The notes beneath the pieces were generated by a model. The model searched no databases and had not been told where the DNA came from. It was given only the letters and a program-made list of their open reading frames with translations. Below are positions 48,157 to 57,826 of a stretch of 57,826 bases of DNA, in pieces; the first letter of the stretch is position 1; the number at the start of each line of letters is the position of its first letter. The stretch lies in assembly GCA_035689345.1 (NCBI GenBank), contig DASSLR010000044.1:1-57826 (forward strand), read 5' to 3'. The position numbers were made by a program, and so were the translations under genes. This stretch comes from CF-118 sp035689345. Lineage in GTDB: Bacteria > Chloroflexota > Dormibacteria > Dormibacterales > Dormibacteraceae.

Positions 48157-50100
48157 ATGGCAGTCCGAAAACCCCTGCCTGAACCTACTCGCAGGCCCTC
48201 TTCCAGCGCGGCCGAAACGGCCTACACCGCCGAGCAGATCCAGGTCCTGGAGGGCCGGGAGCACGTCCGCCGGCGGCCGAGCATGTACATCGGCTCGACC
48301 AGCACGACAGGGCTCCACCACCTGGTCTACGAGGTGGTCGACAACGCCGTCGACGAGGCCCTCGCGGGACACGCTCACCGCATCGTCGTCACCCTTCACG
48401 CCGACGGCAGCTGCGAGGTCGACGACGACGGGCGCGGCATCCCGGTCGACATTCACAAGAAGGAGAAGCTGTCGGCCCTCGAACTCGTGATGACGCGCCT
48501 CAACGCCGGCGGCAAGTTCGGCGGCGGCGGGTACAAGGTCTCGTCCGGTCTTCACGGCGTGGGCGTGTCGGCCGTCAACTTCCTCAGCGAGAAGCTCGAG
48601 GTGTGGGTACACCGCGGCCGCGTCCACCACCAGGCCTACGAGCGAGGCATACCGAAGGGACCGGTCAAGGTCGAAGGCAAGACGGACCGCACTGGCACCA
48701 TCGTTCGGTTCTGGCCCGACCCGCAGATCTTCCCGGACACCAACTTCGACCACGAGACCATCCGCCACCGATTGCGCGAGATGGCGTACCTGAACAAGCG
48801 CCTGGAGATCGTGCTCGTCGACGAGAAGCTCGAATCGGCCGCGACCTTCTACTTCGAGGGCGGCATCGTCTCCTTCGTCCGCGCGCTCAACCGCGGCAAG
48901 GTCGTCGTCAACTCCGCGCCCTTCTACGTCGACCGCGAGATCGAGGGCACGCAGGTCGAGGTTGCGCTGCAGTACAACGACACGTTCGTCGAGAACGTCA
49001 TCGCGTTCGCGAACACCATCCACACCATCGAGGGCGGCAGCCACCTCACCGGCTTTCGCTCGGCGCTGACCAATGTCCTCAACCGCTACGCGCGCAAGGC
49101 CGGCATCCTCAAGGAGTCCGACCCGAACCTCACCGGCGAGGACGTGCGCGAGGGTCTGACCGCGGTCATCAGCGTAAAGGTGCTGGAGCCGCAGTTCGAA
49201 GGCCAGACGAAAGGCAAGCTCGGCAACGCGGAGGTGCAGGGCCACGTTTCGCTGGCGCTCACCGAAGGGCTGACGCAGTACCTCGAAGAGAATCCGTCCG
49301 AGGGACGGCGCGTGATCGAGAAGTCGCTCACCGCCGCGCGCGCACGCGAGGCGGCGCGCAAGGCACGCGACCTCGTGCAGCGCAAGAGCCTGCTCGAGTC
49401 GAGCACGCTGCCCGGCAAGCTCGCCGACTGCTCAGAGCGCGACCCCGCGCTCAGCGAGCTCTACATCGTCGAGGGTCTTTCCGCCGGCGGCACCGCCAAG
49501 GGCGGGCGCGACCGCAAGTTCCAGGCGATCCTTCCCATGCGCGGCAAGATCCTGAACGTCGAAAAGGCGCGCCTGGACAAGGTGCTGAGCTTCGAGGTCA
49601 TCCGCGACCTGATCACGGCGATGGGCGCAGGCATCGGCGACAACTTCAACATCGAGAAGATCCGCTACCACCGGATAGTGAGCATGACCGACGCCGACGT
49701 CGACGGAAGTCACATCCGCACGCTCCTGCTCACGTTCTTCTTCCGCCACTTCCCCCAGGTGATCGACAAGGGCTACCTGTACATGGCACAGCCGCCGCTG
49801 TACAAGGTTTCGAAGGGCAAGCAGGTCGTGTGGTGCCGCTCCGAGCCCGAGCGCGAACGCGCGATGAAGTCGCTCGGCAAGAACGCCGAGGTGCAGCGCA
49901 TGAAGGGACTTGGCGAGATGAACGCCGAGGAGCTGTGGGACACCACGATGAACCCGGCGACGCGCGTTTTGCTGCGCGTGACGGTCGATGACGCGTCGTC
50001 CGCCAATGAGGTGTTCGAGAAGCTGATGGGTCCGGACGTGGAGCCGCGCAAGAAGTTCATCCAGGCGCACGCCAAGAGCGTCCGGAACCTCGACATCTAG
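48157..50100 (+). CDS. gyrB: DNA gyrase subunit B
   Basis: The ATPase and TOPRIM subunit of gyrase, 647 residues. The GHKL ATP site has EVVDNAVDEALAG, DDDGRGIPV and SSGLHGVGVSAVN. The TOPRIM motif reads EGLSAGGTAKGGRDR with catalytic E439, and the DxD is MTDADVDGSHIRTLLLTFFFR. The usual EGDSAGGSAK carries Leu instead of Asp at 441, the position matching E. coli D426. The C-terminal end (PDVEPRKKFIQAHAKSVRNLDI) is canonical. Its start at the ATG 48157 fits a variable 20-residue lead. Confidence 0.96.
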   Translation: MAVRKPLPEPTRRPSSSAAETAYTAEQIQVLEGREHVRRRPSMYIGSTSTTGLHHLVYEVVDNAVDEALAGHAHRIVVTLHADGSCEVDDDGRGIPVDIHKKEKLSALELVMTRLNAGGKFGGGGYKVSSGLHGVGVSAVNFLSEKLEVWVHRGRVHHQAYERGIPKGPVKVEGKTDRTGTIVRFWPDPQIFPDTNFDHETIRHRLREMAYLNKRLEIVLVDEKLESAATFYFEGGIVSFVRALNRGKVVVNSAPFYVDREIEGTQVEVALQYNDTFVENVIAFANTIHTIEGGSHLTGFRSALTNVLNRYARKAGILKESDPNLTGEDVREGLTAVISVKVLEPQFEGQTKGKLGNAEVQGHVSLALTEGLTQYLEENPSEGRRVIEKSLTAARAREAARKARDLVQRKSLLESSTLPGKLADCSERDPALSELYIVEGLSAGGTAKGGRDRKFQAILPMRGKILNVEKARLDKVLSFEVIRDLITAMGAGIGDNFNIEKIRYHRIVSMTDADVDGSHIRTLLLTFFFRHFPQVIDKGYLYMAQPPLYKVSKGKQVVWCRSEPERERAMKSLGKNAEVQRMKGLGEMNAEELWDTTMNPATRVLLRVTVDDASSANEVFEKLMGPDVEPRKKFIQAHAKSVRNLDI

Positions 50101-50114
50101 TTGTAGGTAGTCGC

Positions 50115-51089
50115 ATGCGCATCGCCGTCGACGCCATGGGCGGCGACAACGCGCCGGAGCAGGTGTTGCTGGGAGCAAGCCAGGCCGCCAGCGAGTTCGG
50201 CATCGACATCTCCGTTGTCGGTCTGCCCGGCTCGGTGCAGCCATTACTCGAAAAGCACCCGAGGCTCGTGCTCGTGCCGTGCACGCAGGTCATCGGCATG
50301 GACGAGCACCCGGCGCAGGCCGTGCGCGCCAAGCCTGACTCGTCGATGGCCGTGTGCGCGCGCCTGTGCAGGGATGGCAGGGCGGACGGCTGGACGTCTG
50401 CGGGCAACTCCGGGGCCATCATGGCCACGGCGTTGTTCGTGCAGGGTCGAATCCGCGGCGTGGAGCGGCCGGCGCTCGGCTCGATCATCCCGACGCGCGA
50501 GGGGTTCGCGTACTTCCTCGACGTCGGCGCCAACGTCGACTCCAAGCCCGAATACCTCGTGCAGTTCGCCACCATGGGCGCCGTCTACGCGCGCGAGATG
50601 ATGGGCCGCGACGCCCCGCGCGTCGGCCTGCTCAGCAACGGGGAGGAGGACGGCAAAGGCGACGAGCTCGTCCGTGAGGCGAGCAAGCGCTTGAGGGCGA
50701 CGATGCGTGGGTTCGTGGGCAACGTCGAGCCGAAGGACCTGTACAACGCGAAAGCCGATGTGGTGGTGGCGGACGGTTTCGTCGGCAACGTCGCCATCAA
50801 GATGGCCGAGGCCACGGCGGAGTTCCTGTTCCGCAACCTGCGCGACGAGATCCCCCGCACGACGCGCGGCAAGCTGGGCGGGCTGCTCATCCGCGACGGG
50901 GTGCGCCAGCTGCGCGCGCGCATCGACTGGAGGGAATTCGGCGGTGCCCCGCTGCTCGGCATCGACGGCGTGGCGGTGATCGCCCACGGTCGCTCTGACG
51001 CGCGCGCCATCAAGAACGCCATCCGCGTGACGCGTGAGGCGGTCGAGAATCAGCTCGTCGGTAAGATTCGGGCAGAGGTGGGCAAGTGA
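50115..51089 (+). CDS. plsX: Phosphate acyltransferase PlsX
   Basis: PlsX makes acyl-phosphate from acyl-ACP for phospholipid synthesis. The 324-residue protein begins MRIAVDAMGGDNAPEQVL and has TSAGNSGAIMATALF, PTREGFAYFLDVGANVD, LSNGEEDGKGDELVREA, VVADGFVGNVAIKMAEAT and GGAPLLGIDGVAVIAHG, all family hallmarks. It overlaps fabF by four bases (GTGA). Confidence 0.96.
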   Translation: MRIAVDAMGGDNAPEQVLLGASQAASEFGIDISVVGLPGSVQPLLEKHPRLVLVPCTQVIGMDEHPAQAVRAKPDSSMAVCARLCRDGRADGWTSAGNSGAIMATALFVQGRIRGVERPALGSIIPTREGFAYFLDVGANVDSKPEYLVQFATMGAVYAREMMGRDAPRVGLLSNGEEDGKGDELVREASKRLRATMRGFVGNVEPKDLYNAKADVVVADGFVGNVAIKMAEATAEFLFRNLRDEIPRTTRGKLGGLLIRDGVRQLRARIDWREFGGAPLLGIDGVAVIAHGRSDARAIKNAIRVTREAVENQLVGKIRAEVGK

Positions 51090-52342
51090 CCAGAAAGAAC
51101 GGGCGCACGCGCGTCGTCGTCACCGGCATGGGGACGATCAACCCGCTCGGCAAGAACCTCGACGAGTACTGGGACGGCCTCATCGAAGGCCGCAGCACGG
51201 CGCGCACCGTCGAGGGCACGTATCCGACCGACAAGCTGACGACGAAGTTCGCGTGTGAGATCCGCGGCTACGACCCGACCACCTATCTCGACCGCAAGGC
51301 CGCTTCGCGCATGGCCCGTTTCGCACAGATGGCCGTCATCGCGTCCACGATGGCGCTGGACGACGCGGGCCTCGACGTCTCGAAAGAGGACAGCTTCCGC
51401 GTGGGGGTCGACCTCGGCACGGGCATCGGGGGCTTCATCGAGATGACCTCCGGCGCCGCCGCGTTTGCGCAGAAAGGACGGCTCATCAACCCGCTCTACG
51501 CCGCGGTGATCCTGCCGAACATGGCCGCCGCCTCGGTGGCGATGCACTTTAGGATCCGCGGTCCCAACACCACGATGACCACGGCATGCGCCGCGTCGAC
51601 GCACGCGATCGGCGACGCGCTGCGGATCATGCAGCACGGCGACGCGGACGTGATGCTGGCGGGCGGCACGGAGGCCGGGCTGTGCGAGGTCGGCATTTAC
51701 GCGTTCGACGTCCTCAAGGCACTCTCCACGCGCAACGACGCGCCGGAGAAGGCCAGCCGGCCGTTCGAGCGCGACCGCGACGGCTTCGTACCAGGCGAAG
51801 GTGCCGGAGTGCTTGTCCTGGAGACGCTCGAGCACGCGACGAACCGCGGCGCTCGCATCTACGGCGAGGTTCTGGGATTCGGCCTCACGTGCGACGCGTT
51901 CCATCAGGTCGCGCCGGACGAGACCGGCGTCGCGCCGGCGCGCGCGGTGACCCTGGCGATGAAGGACGCGGGCGTCGAGCCCACCGACATCGACTACATC
52001 AACGCGCACGGCACGTCCACGCCGCTCAACGATGCAGGTGAGACGAAGGCTCTGAAGATCGCGCTCGGCGAGCAGGCCTACAAGATCCCGATCAGCAGCA
52101 CCAAGTCGATGATCGGCCACCTGCTCGGCGCGGCCGGCGCGGTGGAGGCGATCGCGACGATCCTCACCATCAACCGCGGCATGATCCACCCGACCATCAA
52201 CTACGAGAACCCCGACCCGGAGTGCGACCTCGACTACGTGCCCAACACGGCGCGGCGCAAGGAAGTGAACATCGCGATGTCGAACGGTTTCGGCTTCGGC
52301 GGCCACAACGCGGTGGTCGTTCTCGGCAAATACGAGGAGTAG
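51086..52342 (+). CDS. fabF: 3-oxoacyl-[acyl-carrier-protein] synthase II
   Basis: FabF extends fatty acids by condensation of acyl chains with malonyl-ACP. It is a 418-residue thiolase-fold enzyme. The catalytic Cys is C168 in TTACAASTHAIGDAL, and the two histidines are in INAHGTSTPLND and SMIGHLLGAAGAVE. SNGFGFGGHNAV closes the acyl pocket. The GTG start overlaps the plsX stop. The plsX-fabF pair sits inside gyrB-gyrA. No acpP is seen. Confidence 0.95.
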   Translation: MTRKNGRTRVVVTGMGTINPLGKNLDEYWDGLIEGRSTARTVEGTYPTDKLTTKFACEIRGYDPTTYLDRKAASRMARFAQMAVIASTMALDDAGLDVSKEDSFRVGVDLGTGIGGFIEMTSGAAAFAQKGRLINPLYAAVILPNMAAASVAMHFRIRGPNTTMTTACAASTHAIGDALRIMQHGDADVMLAGGTEAGLCEVGIYAFDVLKALSTRNDAPEKASRPFERDRDGFVPGEGAGVLVLETLEHATNRGARIYGEVLGFGLTCDAFHQVAPDETGVAPARAVTLAMKDAGVEPTDIDYINAHGTSTPLNDAGETKALKIALGEQAYKIPISSTKSMIGHLLGAAGAVEAIATILTINRGMIHPTINYENPDPECDLDYVPNTARRKEVNIAMSNGFGFGGHNAVVVLGKYEE

Positions 52343-52345
52343 TCA

Positions 52346-54834
<2,489 letters not shown>

Positions 54835-54838
<4 letters not shown>

Positions 54839-55125
54839 TACTCAACACGATCGGCCCGTTGCTCCTGGTGCTCGGCGTGGCCGTGATCGTGGTCGAAGGG
54901 ACGGTCGCGGGCGTCTGGTCGATGCGTCTCGCCAAGCAGGGCCGGGCGCTGGCGACGATGCTGCAGCGCGAGCAGGCGCTGGTGCGGGAGGACGTCGAGC
55001 GCCTGCGCGCGACGCTCGAGGAGACCCGCCGGCTTTGGGAGCCCTGGCGGCGAGCCCTGCGCTGGGTCCGCCATCCGCTCGTGGCGGCGCTCCTCGCCTC
55101 TCTGTGGCGACGCGTCACCGCGTAG
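54835..55125 (+). CDS. Small membrane protein with coiled coil, unknown function
   Basis: A 96-residue protein whose GTG overlaps the gyrA stop as GTGA. Residues about 6-28 are a membrane helix (IGPLLLVLGVAVIVVEGTVAGVW), then a charged amphipathic helix (QREQALVREDVERLRATLEETRRLWEPWRRAL) likely to form a coiled coil. I recognise no family. Its position just before a sensorless kinase makes a membrane-tether role possible, but this is a guess. Confidence 0.6.
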
Positions 55126-55153
55126 CCAACCCCCGTCCCCTTAGCCCAAACTG

Positions 55154-55810
55154 TTGGGCGGCGTGCGCGAGGTCGAGAGCCAGGATCCCATTACGTCCCT
55201 GAAGCTGGCGGAAGAGTCGGCGGTCGCCCGCGAGCGGTCGCGGATGGCCCGCGAGCTGCACGACGGCCTCGCCACCGAGCTCGCCGGCGCGATCTCGCTG
55301 TTCAAGGTCTACCTCGAAGGTCACCGAGACCAGACCGATCAGACGCTGAGCAACATCTTCGAGATCCTCGAACGGATGCTCAAGCAGGTGCGCGAGACGC
55401 TGGCCGAGCTGCGGCCGCGAGCGATCGGACCGGAGGGCCTGGTGGGCGATCTGCGCCACCAGGCCGAAGAGTTCGCGCGGCTTTACGCGATACGCGTCGA
55501 GATCGCCACGAACGGCACCGAGGAGATGCTGGCGCCCCCGCAGCGCGAGGTCGTGAACCAGGTGGTCCGCGAGGCGTTGACAAACGTCCGCAAGCACTCC
55601 GGTTCGTCGATCTGCAGGGTGCGCATGCACTTCGCGGCGCGGCCTTTCCTGATCGAGGTGTCGGACGAGGGACGTGGCTTCGCATCGTCACAGGCCCACG
55701 GTTACGGGCTCGTGGGGATGCGTGAGCGCGCCGCCGGCATCGGCGGAAGGCTCGAGGTCGTCAGCACCGAGGGCCGCGGCACCACCGTCTTTCTTTTCGG
55801 CCCGCACTAG
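55154..55810 (+). CDS. Sensorless NarL-type histidine kinase
   Basis: A 218-residue kinase made almost only of a HisKA_3 dimerisation domain and a HATPase domain. The phospho-acceptor His lies in RMARELHDGLATELAGAIS, the N-box is REALTNVRKHSG, and G1/G2 are DEGRGF and GYGLVGMRERA. No membrane helix or PAS/GAF domain precedes it. It starts with TTG. No NarL-type regulator with a full receiver is adjacent, since the next gene is a GAF-HTH protein on the other strand. Confidence 0.87.
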   Translation: MGGVREVESQDPITSLKLAEESAVARERSRMARELHDGLATELAGAISLFKVYLEGHRDQTDQTLSNIFEILERMLKQVRETLAELRPRAIGPEGLVGDLRHQAEEFARLYAIRVEIATNGTEEMLAPPQREVVNQVVREALTNVRKHSGSSICRVRMHFAARPFLIEVSDEGRGFASSQAHGYGLVGMRERAAGIGGRLEVVSTEGRGTTVFLFGPH

Positions 55811-55816
55811 CCGACC

Positions 55817-56425
55817 TCACCACACGCACACCGGGATCCGGTGTGCGGCGCGCTGGCTGAGCTTGCGCTTGACGGAGCTGATGAGGGCGTCGGTCTCCAC
55901 CTCTCCGGCCTTGATGGCCTGCGCGATCTCCTGGCGCGACATGCCGCAGCTCATCAGCTGCACGACCTCCGTCTCCGCGTCCGTCATGCGGCCGAGAGGT
56001 CCGCGCAGCGATGACACGATCGGCGCAAGAGCGTGGCCGAGGCTGGTCGCGTAGCGCACGTCCTCGTCGGAGTACCAGTAGTCGCGCCGGCACCCGAGTA
56101 CGAGCAAGCCGATGGGGCGCTGCCCCGCCTCGCCGATGGGCGCATACATGATCGCCGGCCAGTCGAGCTCCCAGTCGAAACCGGCGGCAGCGCTTGTGTA
56201 CGGGAACACGGTGTTGACAACCACGGGTCGCTGCTCGAAGAGCGCGCGGCGCGACAGCGGCTGCAGGGGATGAGCCTGCAGCAGCCGCCGCGTTATCTCT
56301 GATGCTGCAATCGGTTGCAGCGCCCCTCCGCGCAAGAAGCCGATGACCCAGCGGTCATGGCAAAGGTTTTCGAGGGCCAGCCCGAGCCTACGCCTGGTTT
56401 CCTGTAATTCAACGAGCTGGCCCAT
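55817..56425 (-). CDS. GAF-like sensor with C-terminal LuxR-type HTH
   Basis: A 202-residue protein. Residues about 15-140 form a GAF-like domain (PVVVNTVFPYTSAAAGFDWELDWPAIMYAPIGEAGQRPIGLLVLG, then WYSDEDVRYATSLGHALAPIV). The last 60 resemble the LuxR/GerE HTH (MTDAETEVVQLMSCGMSRQEIAQAIKAGEVETDALISSVKRKL), though the usual VxTHxxNI pattern is weak. It may be a one-component regulator responding to a small ligand. It lies convergent with the kinase. Confidence 0.7.
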   Translation of the reverse strand: MGQLVELQETRRRLGLALENLCHDRWVIGFLRGGALQPIAASEITRRLLQAHPLQPLSRRALFEQRPVVVNTVFPYTSAAAGFDWELDWPAIMYAPIGEAGQRPIGLLVLGCRRDYWYSDEDVRYATSLGHALAPIVSSLRGPLGRMTDAETEVVQLMSCGMSRQEIAQAIKAGEVETDALISSVKRKLSQRAAHRIPVCVW

Positions 56426-56522
56426 GCGGGGAGGCTATGCACCGCCGGATGCGGCGGCCTCAGCCCAGCTTCAACTTTTCCTCAGGAATCGCTGAAGTTT
56501 CGTGCTAGGTTCGCTGCCGGGG

Positions 56523-57206
56523 ATGGGAGCGCCCGCCAGGTTGCTCGTCGTCGACGACGAACCGCGCACCGCCGAGGTCACCGCGGAGCTGTTGCGTCGC
56601 GCCGGTTACGCGGTCGACGTTGCGCTCAGCGGGACCGAGGCGCTCACCCGCGTGCGCGCGGAGGCGCCCGACCTGATGCTGCTCGACTACGAGATGCCCG
56701 ACATGGATGCGCCGGAGGTGCTCGACGAGCTGCGCTCCGGATCCGATCGCGTGTCGTTCCCGGTGATCATCCTCACCGGCGCGCGACCGTCGCCGGGCGA
56801 CCAGGTGCTCAGCATCGAGCGCGGTGCGGCGGACTACATCGCCAAAGGGACCGACCGCCAGGTGCTGCTTGCGCGGGTGCGCGGCGCGCTGCGCGACCGC
56901 ACACCGTCAGGTCGCGTGCTGGTGCGCGGCCGGCTGCGTGTCGACCTCGCGCGCATGACCGCGTCACTGGACGGCCGCGAGCTCAAGCTGGAAGGCCGGC
57001 CGCTCGCCACCCTGCACATCCTGGCCGAGCGTCCCGGCGAGGTCGTGTCGCGCAACGAGCTGCTCGAACGCGCCTGGGGCACCAACTACGCGGGCTTCGA
57101 GCACAGCGTCGAGCAGGCCGTACACGAGGTGCGGCGCGCCCTCGGCGAGCCCGGCTGGATCGAGACCGTACGTGGGATCGGATACAGGTTCGCCGCGCAA
57201 GCCTGA
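56523..57206 (+). CDS. Response regulator with winged-helix output
   Basis: A 227-residue OmpR-like regulator. The receiver has LLVVDDEPR, phospho-acceptor Asp in LMLLDYEMPDMD, and LTGA; the usual KP reads AKGT. The output domain has SLDGRELKLEGRPLATLHILAERPGEVVSRNELLERAWG and ends VRGIGYRF, but the recognition helix region (FEHSVEQAVHEVRRAL) diverges from the PhoB type. A GTG at 56502 would add seven residues; the ATG at 56523 has TAGGTT 11 bases upstream. The regulator overlaps the next gene by 35 bases. Confidence 0.82.
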   Translation: MGAPARLLVVDDEPRTAEVTAELLRRAGYAVDVALSGTEALTRVRAEAPDLMLLDYEMPDMDAPEVLDELRSGSDRVSFPVIILTGARPSPGDQVLSIERGAADYIAKGTDRQVLLARVRGALRDRTPSGRVLVRGRLRVDLARMTASLDGRELKLEGRPLATLHILAERPGEVVSRNELLERAWGTNYAGFEHSVEQAVHEVRRALGEPGWIETVRGIGYRFAAQA

Positions 57207-57696
57207 GCGGCTGGCCGCGCTGCATCGCCTGCGCTCCACGCTCGCGCGGCTGAAGGCCGAGCTCGAGATGGCCGAGGCTGACGGCACGTCGCCGCCGGTC
57301 GAGCGGCTGCTGGAAGACATCGACGAGGCTTTCGGTCATCTCAGTGACGCCGAGGAATCCGAGTGGCCGGCGGTCCGCGTGCTGGTCGTGGACGACGACG
57401 AGAGGCTGGGCGAGATCACCGCTCGCGGGCTGCGCAGGCTGGGCTTCGAAGCCGACTCGGCGGCGGTGGTTCCCGAGTCATTCGCAGGGGCCGTGCCGGT
57501 CATCGACCTGGGCGTCCTCGAAGGCCTAGACGGCGAGCTGCTCGAAGCGGTCCGGGCAGCCCGGCCGATCGTGGTCACGGGCGCGACGGATCGCGCCTCC
57601 CGGGCGATGGCCGAAAGGCTGGCCGCCACCGACTACCTTCACAAGCCTGTGGAGCTGGAGGAGCTTTCGGCAGCGATCAGACGGAGGCTTGCCTGA
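57172..57696 (+). CDS. Degenerate receiver-domain protein with N-terminal coiled coil
   Basis: A 174-residue protein. About 55 residues of charged helix (LAALHRLRSTLARLKAELEMAEAD) precede a shortened receiver (VRVLVVDDDERLGEITARGLRRLG). The beta-3 strand reads PVIDLGVLEGLDG, so its Asp may be the acceptor, and DYLHKPVELEEL keeps the KP. The segment between beta-2 and beta-3 is about 15 residues short. The GTG at 57172 lies inside the preceding gene. Confidence 0.65.
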   Translation: MGSDTGSPRKPERLAALHRLRSTLARLKAELEMAEADGTSPPVERLLEDIDEAFGHLSDAEESEWPAVRVLVVDDDERLGEITARGLRRLGFEADSAAVVPESFAGAVPVIDLGVLEGLDGELLEAVRAARPIVVTGATDRASRAMAERLAATDYLHKPVELEELSAAIRRRLA

Positions 57697-57826
57697 TGCC
57701 GGATCCGATCACCGAGAAGGACATGACCGAGGCGGCGCTGCGCATGGCGCACGAGGCGGCCGTGAGCTTCATCAGGTCGCTGGACGACTGGCCGGCCAAG
57801 GATCCGAAGGGCGACGAGGCGGCGCT
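57696..57826 (+). CDS. Unknown protein, N-terminal part (runs off right edge)
   Basis: The ATG overlaps the preceding stop by one base (TGATG). The visible 43 residues (MPDPITEKDMTEAALRMAHEA onward) are charged and helical and match no family I know. It is probably part of the signalling operon before it. Confidence 0.4.
   Translation, partial: MPDPITEKDMTEAALRMAHEAAVSFIRSLDDWPAKDPKGDEAA

Noticed and set aside
47005..49245. A 746-codon open frame on minus, antisense to gcvPB and gyrB, and similar long antisense frames (52526-54577, 44741-46558, 2284-3612).
   Set aside because: They are shadows caused by high GC. Their translations are Arg-, Ala- and Gly-rich without motifs, while the other strand encodes clear conserved proteins.

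Overview
This is a 57.8 kb piece of a high-GC bacterial chromosome around the replication origin. Both ends cut through genes. Genes are packed tightly, with many ATGA/GTGA start-stop overlaps and many GTG and TTG starts. I see no tRNA, rRNA, insertion sequence or CRISPR array. The dnaA-dnaN-recF-dciA block (minus strand) diverges from rpmH-rnpA-yidD-yidC-jag (plus strand), and parAB and gyrase are nearby. The gene content (FemAB-type ligase, MshA-like glycosyltransferase, AdnA/AddB-like helicase-nuclease, RegX3/PhoB-type regulator, many apparently leaderless promoters) suggests an uncultured Terrabacteria lineage, for example Chloroflexota, Dormibacterota or an actinobacterial relative. That placement is inference; no marker was aligned.

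Layout. 1-2.7 kb: end of a secreted Ser/Thr/Pro-rich protein, lysA, fmdB, rsmG. 2.65-10.7 kb: a full phosphate block (phoR-pstB-phoU-phoB-pstC-pstA on minus; pstS, a DUF47 protein and a Pit permease on plus) with a candidate Pho box in the divergent promoter. 10.7-15.4 kb: Nudix hydrolase, thiazole genes (thiG, tenI/thiE-like, thiS), murE, folP, folK. 15.4-19.8 kb: an OLD-like ATPase with an eroded TOPRIM site, a response regulator lacking its phospho-acceptor Asp, a FemAB-family enzyme and a histidine phosphatase. 19.9-26.3 kb: DUF4388 protein, beta-propeller lipoprotein, glycosyltransferases and a membrane cytochrome c. 26.3-36 kb: helicase-nuclease and the origin block. 36-43.1 kb: M16 peptidase, lepB, parB-parA, CPBP protease, slipin, NfeD. 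43.2-48 kb: a sigma-like protein lacking region 4, then gcvT-gcvH-gcvPA-gcvPB. 48.1-54.8 kb: gyrB-plsX-fabF-gyrA. 54.8 kb to the end: a small membrane protein followed by cytosolic signalling proteins.

How it works together. The window carries replication initiation and elongation (DnaA, DnaN, RecF, DciA), segregation (ParAB), topology control (GyrAB), membrane insertion and secretion (YidC, YidD, LepB), high- and low-affinity phosphate uptake with its two-component control, peptidoglycan precursors (LysA, MurE, FemX), folate and thiazole synthesis, and the glycine cleavage system.

Main points for a second look: (i) -10 hexamers 5-12 nt ahead of start codons with no room for a leader, including one palindromic -10 that could serve murE and folP; (ii) a perfect DnaA box running from the recF stop codon to the dciA start codon; (iii) changes at quinolone-determining positions in both GyrA and GyrB; (iv) a pseudo-receiver regulator next to an OLD-like ATPase that has lost catalytic acids; (v) a REP-like palindrome inserted in frame in the helicase-nuclease; (vi) convergent genes whose stop codons share one CTAG; (vii) MurE and FemX features pointing to a branched, non-mDAP peptidoglycan.
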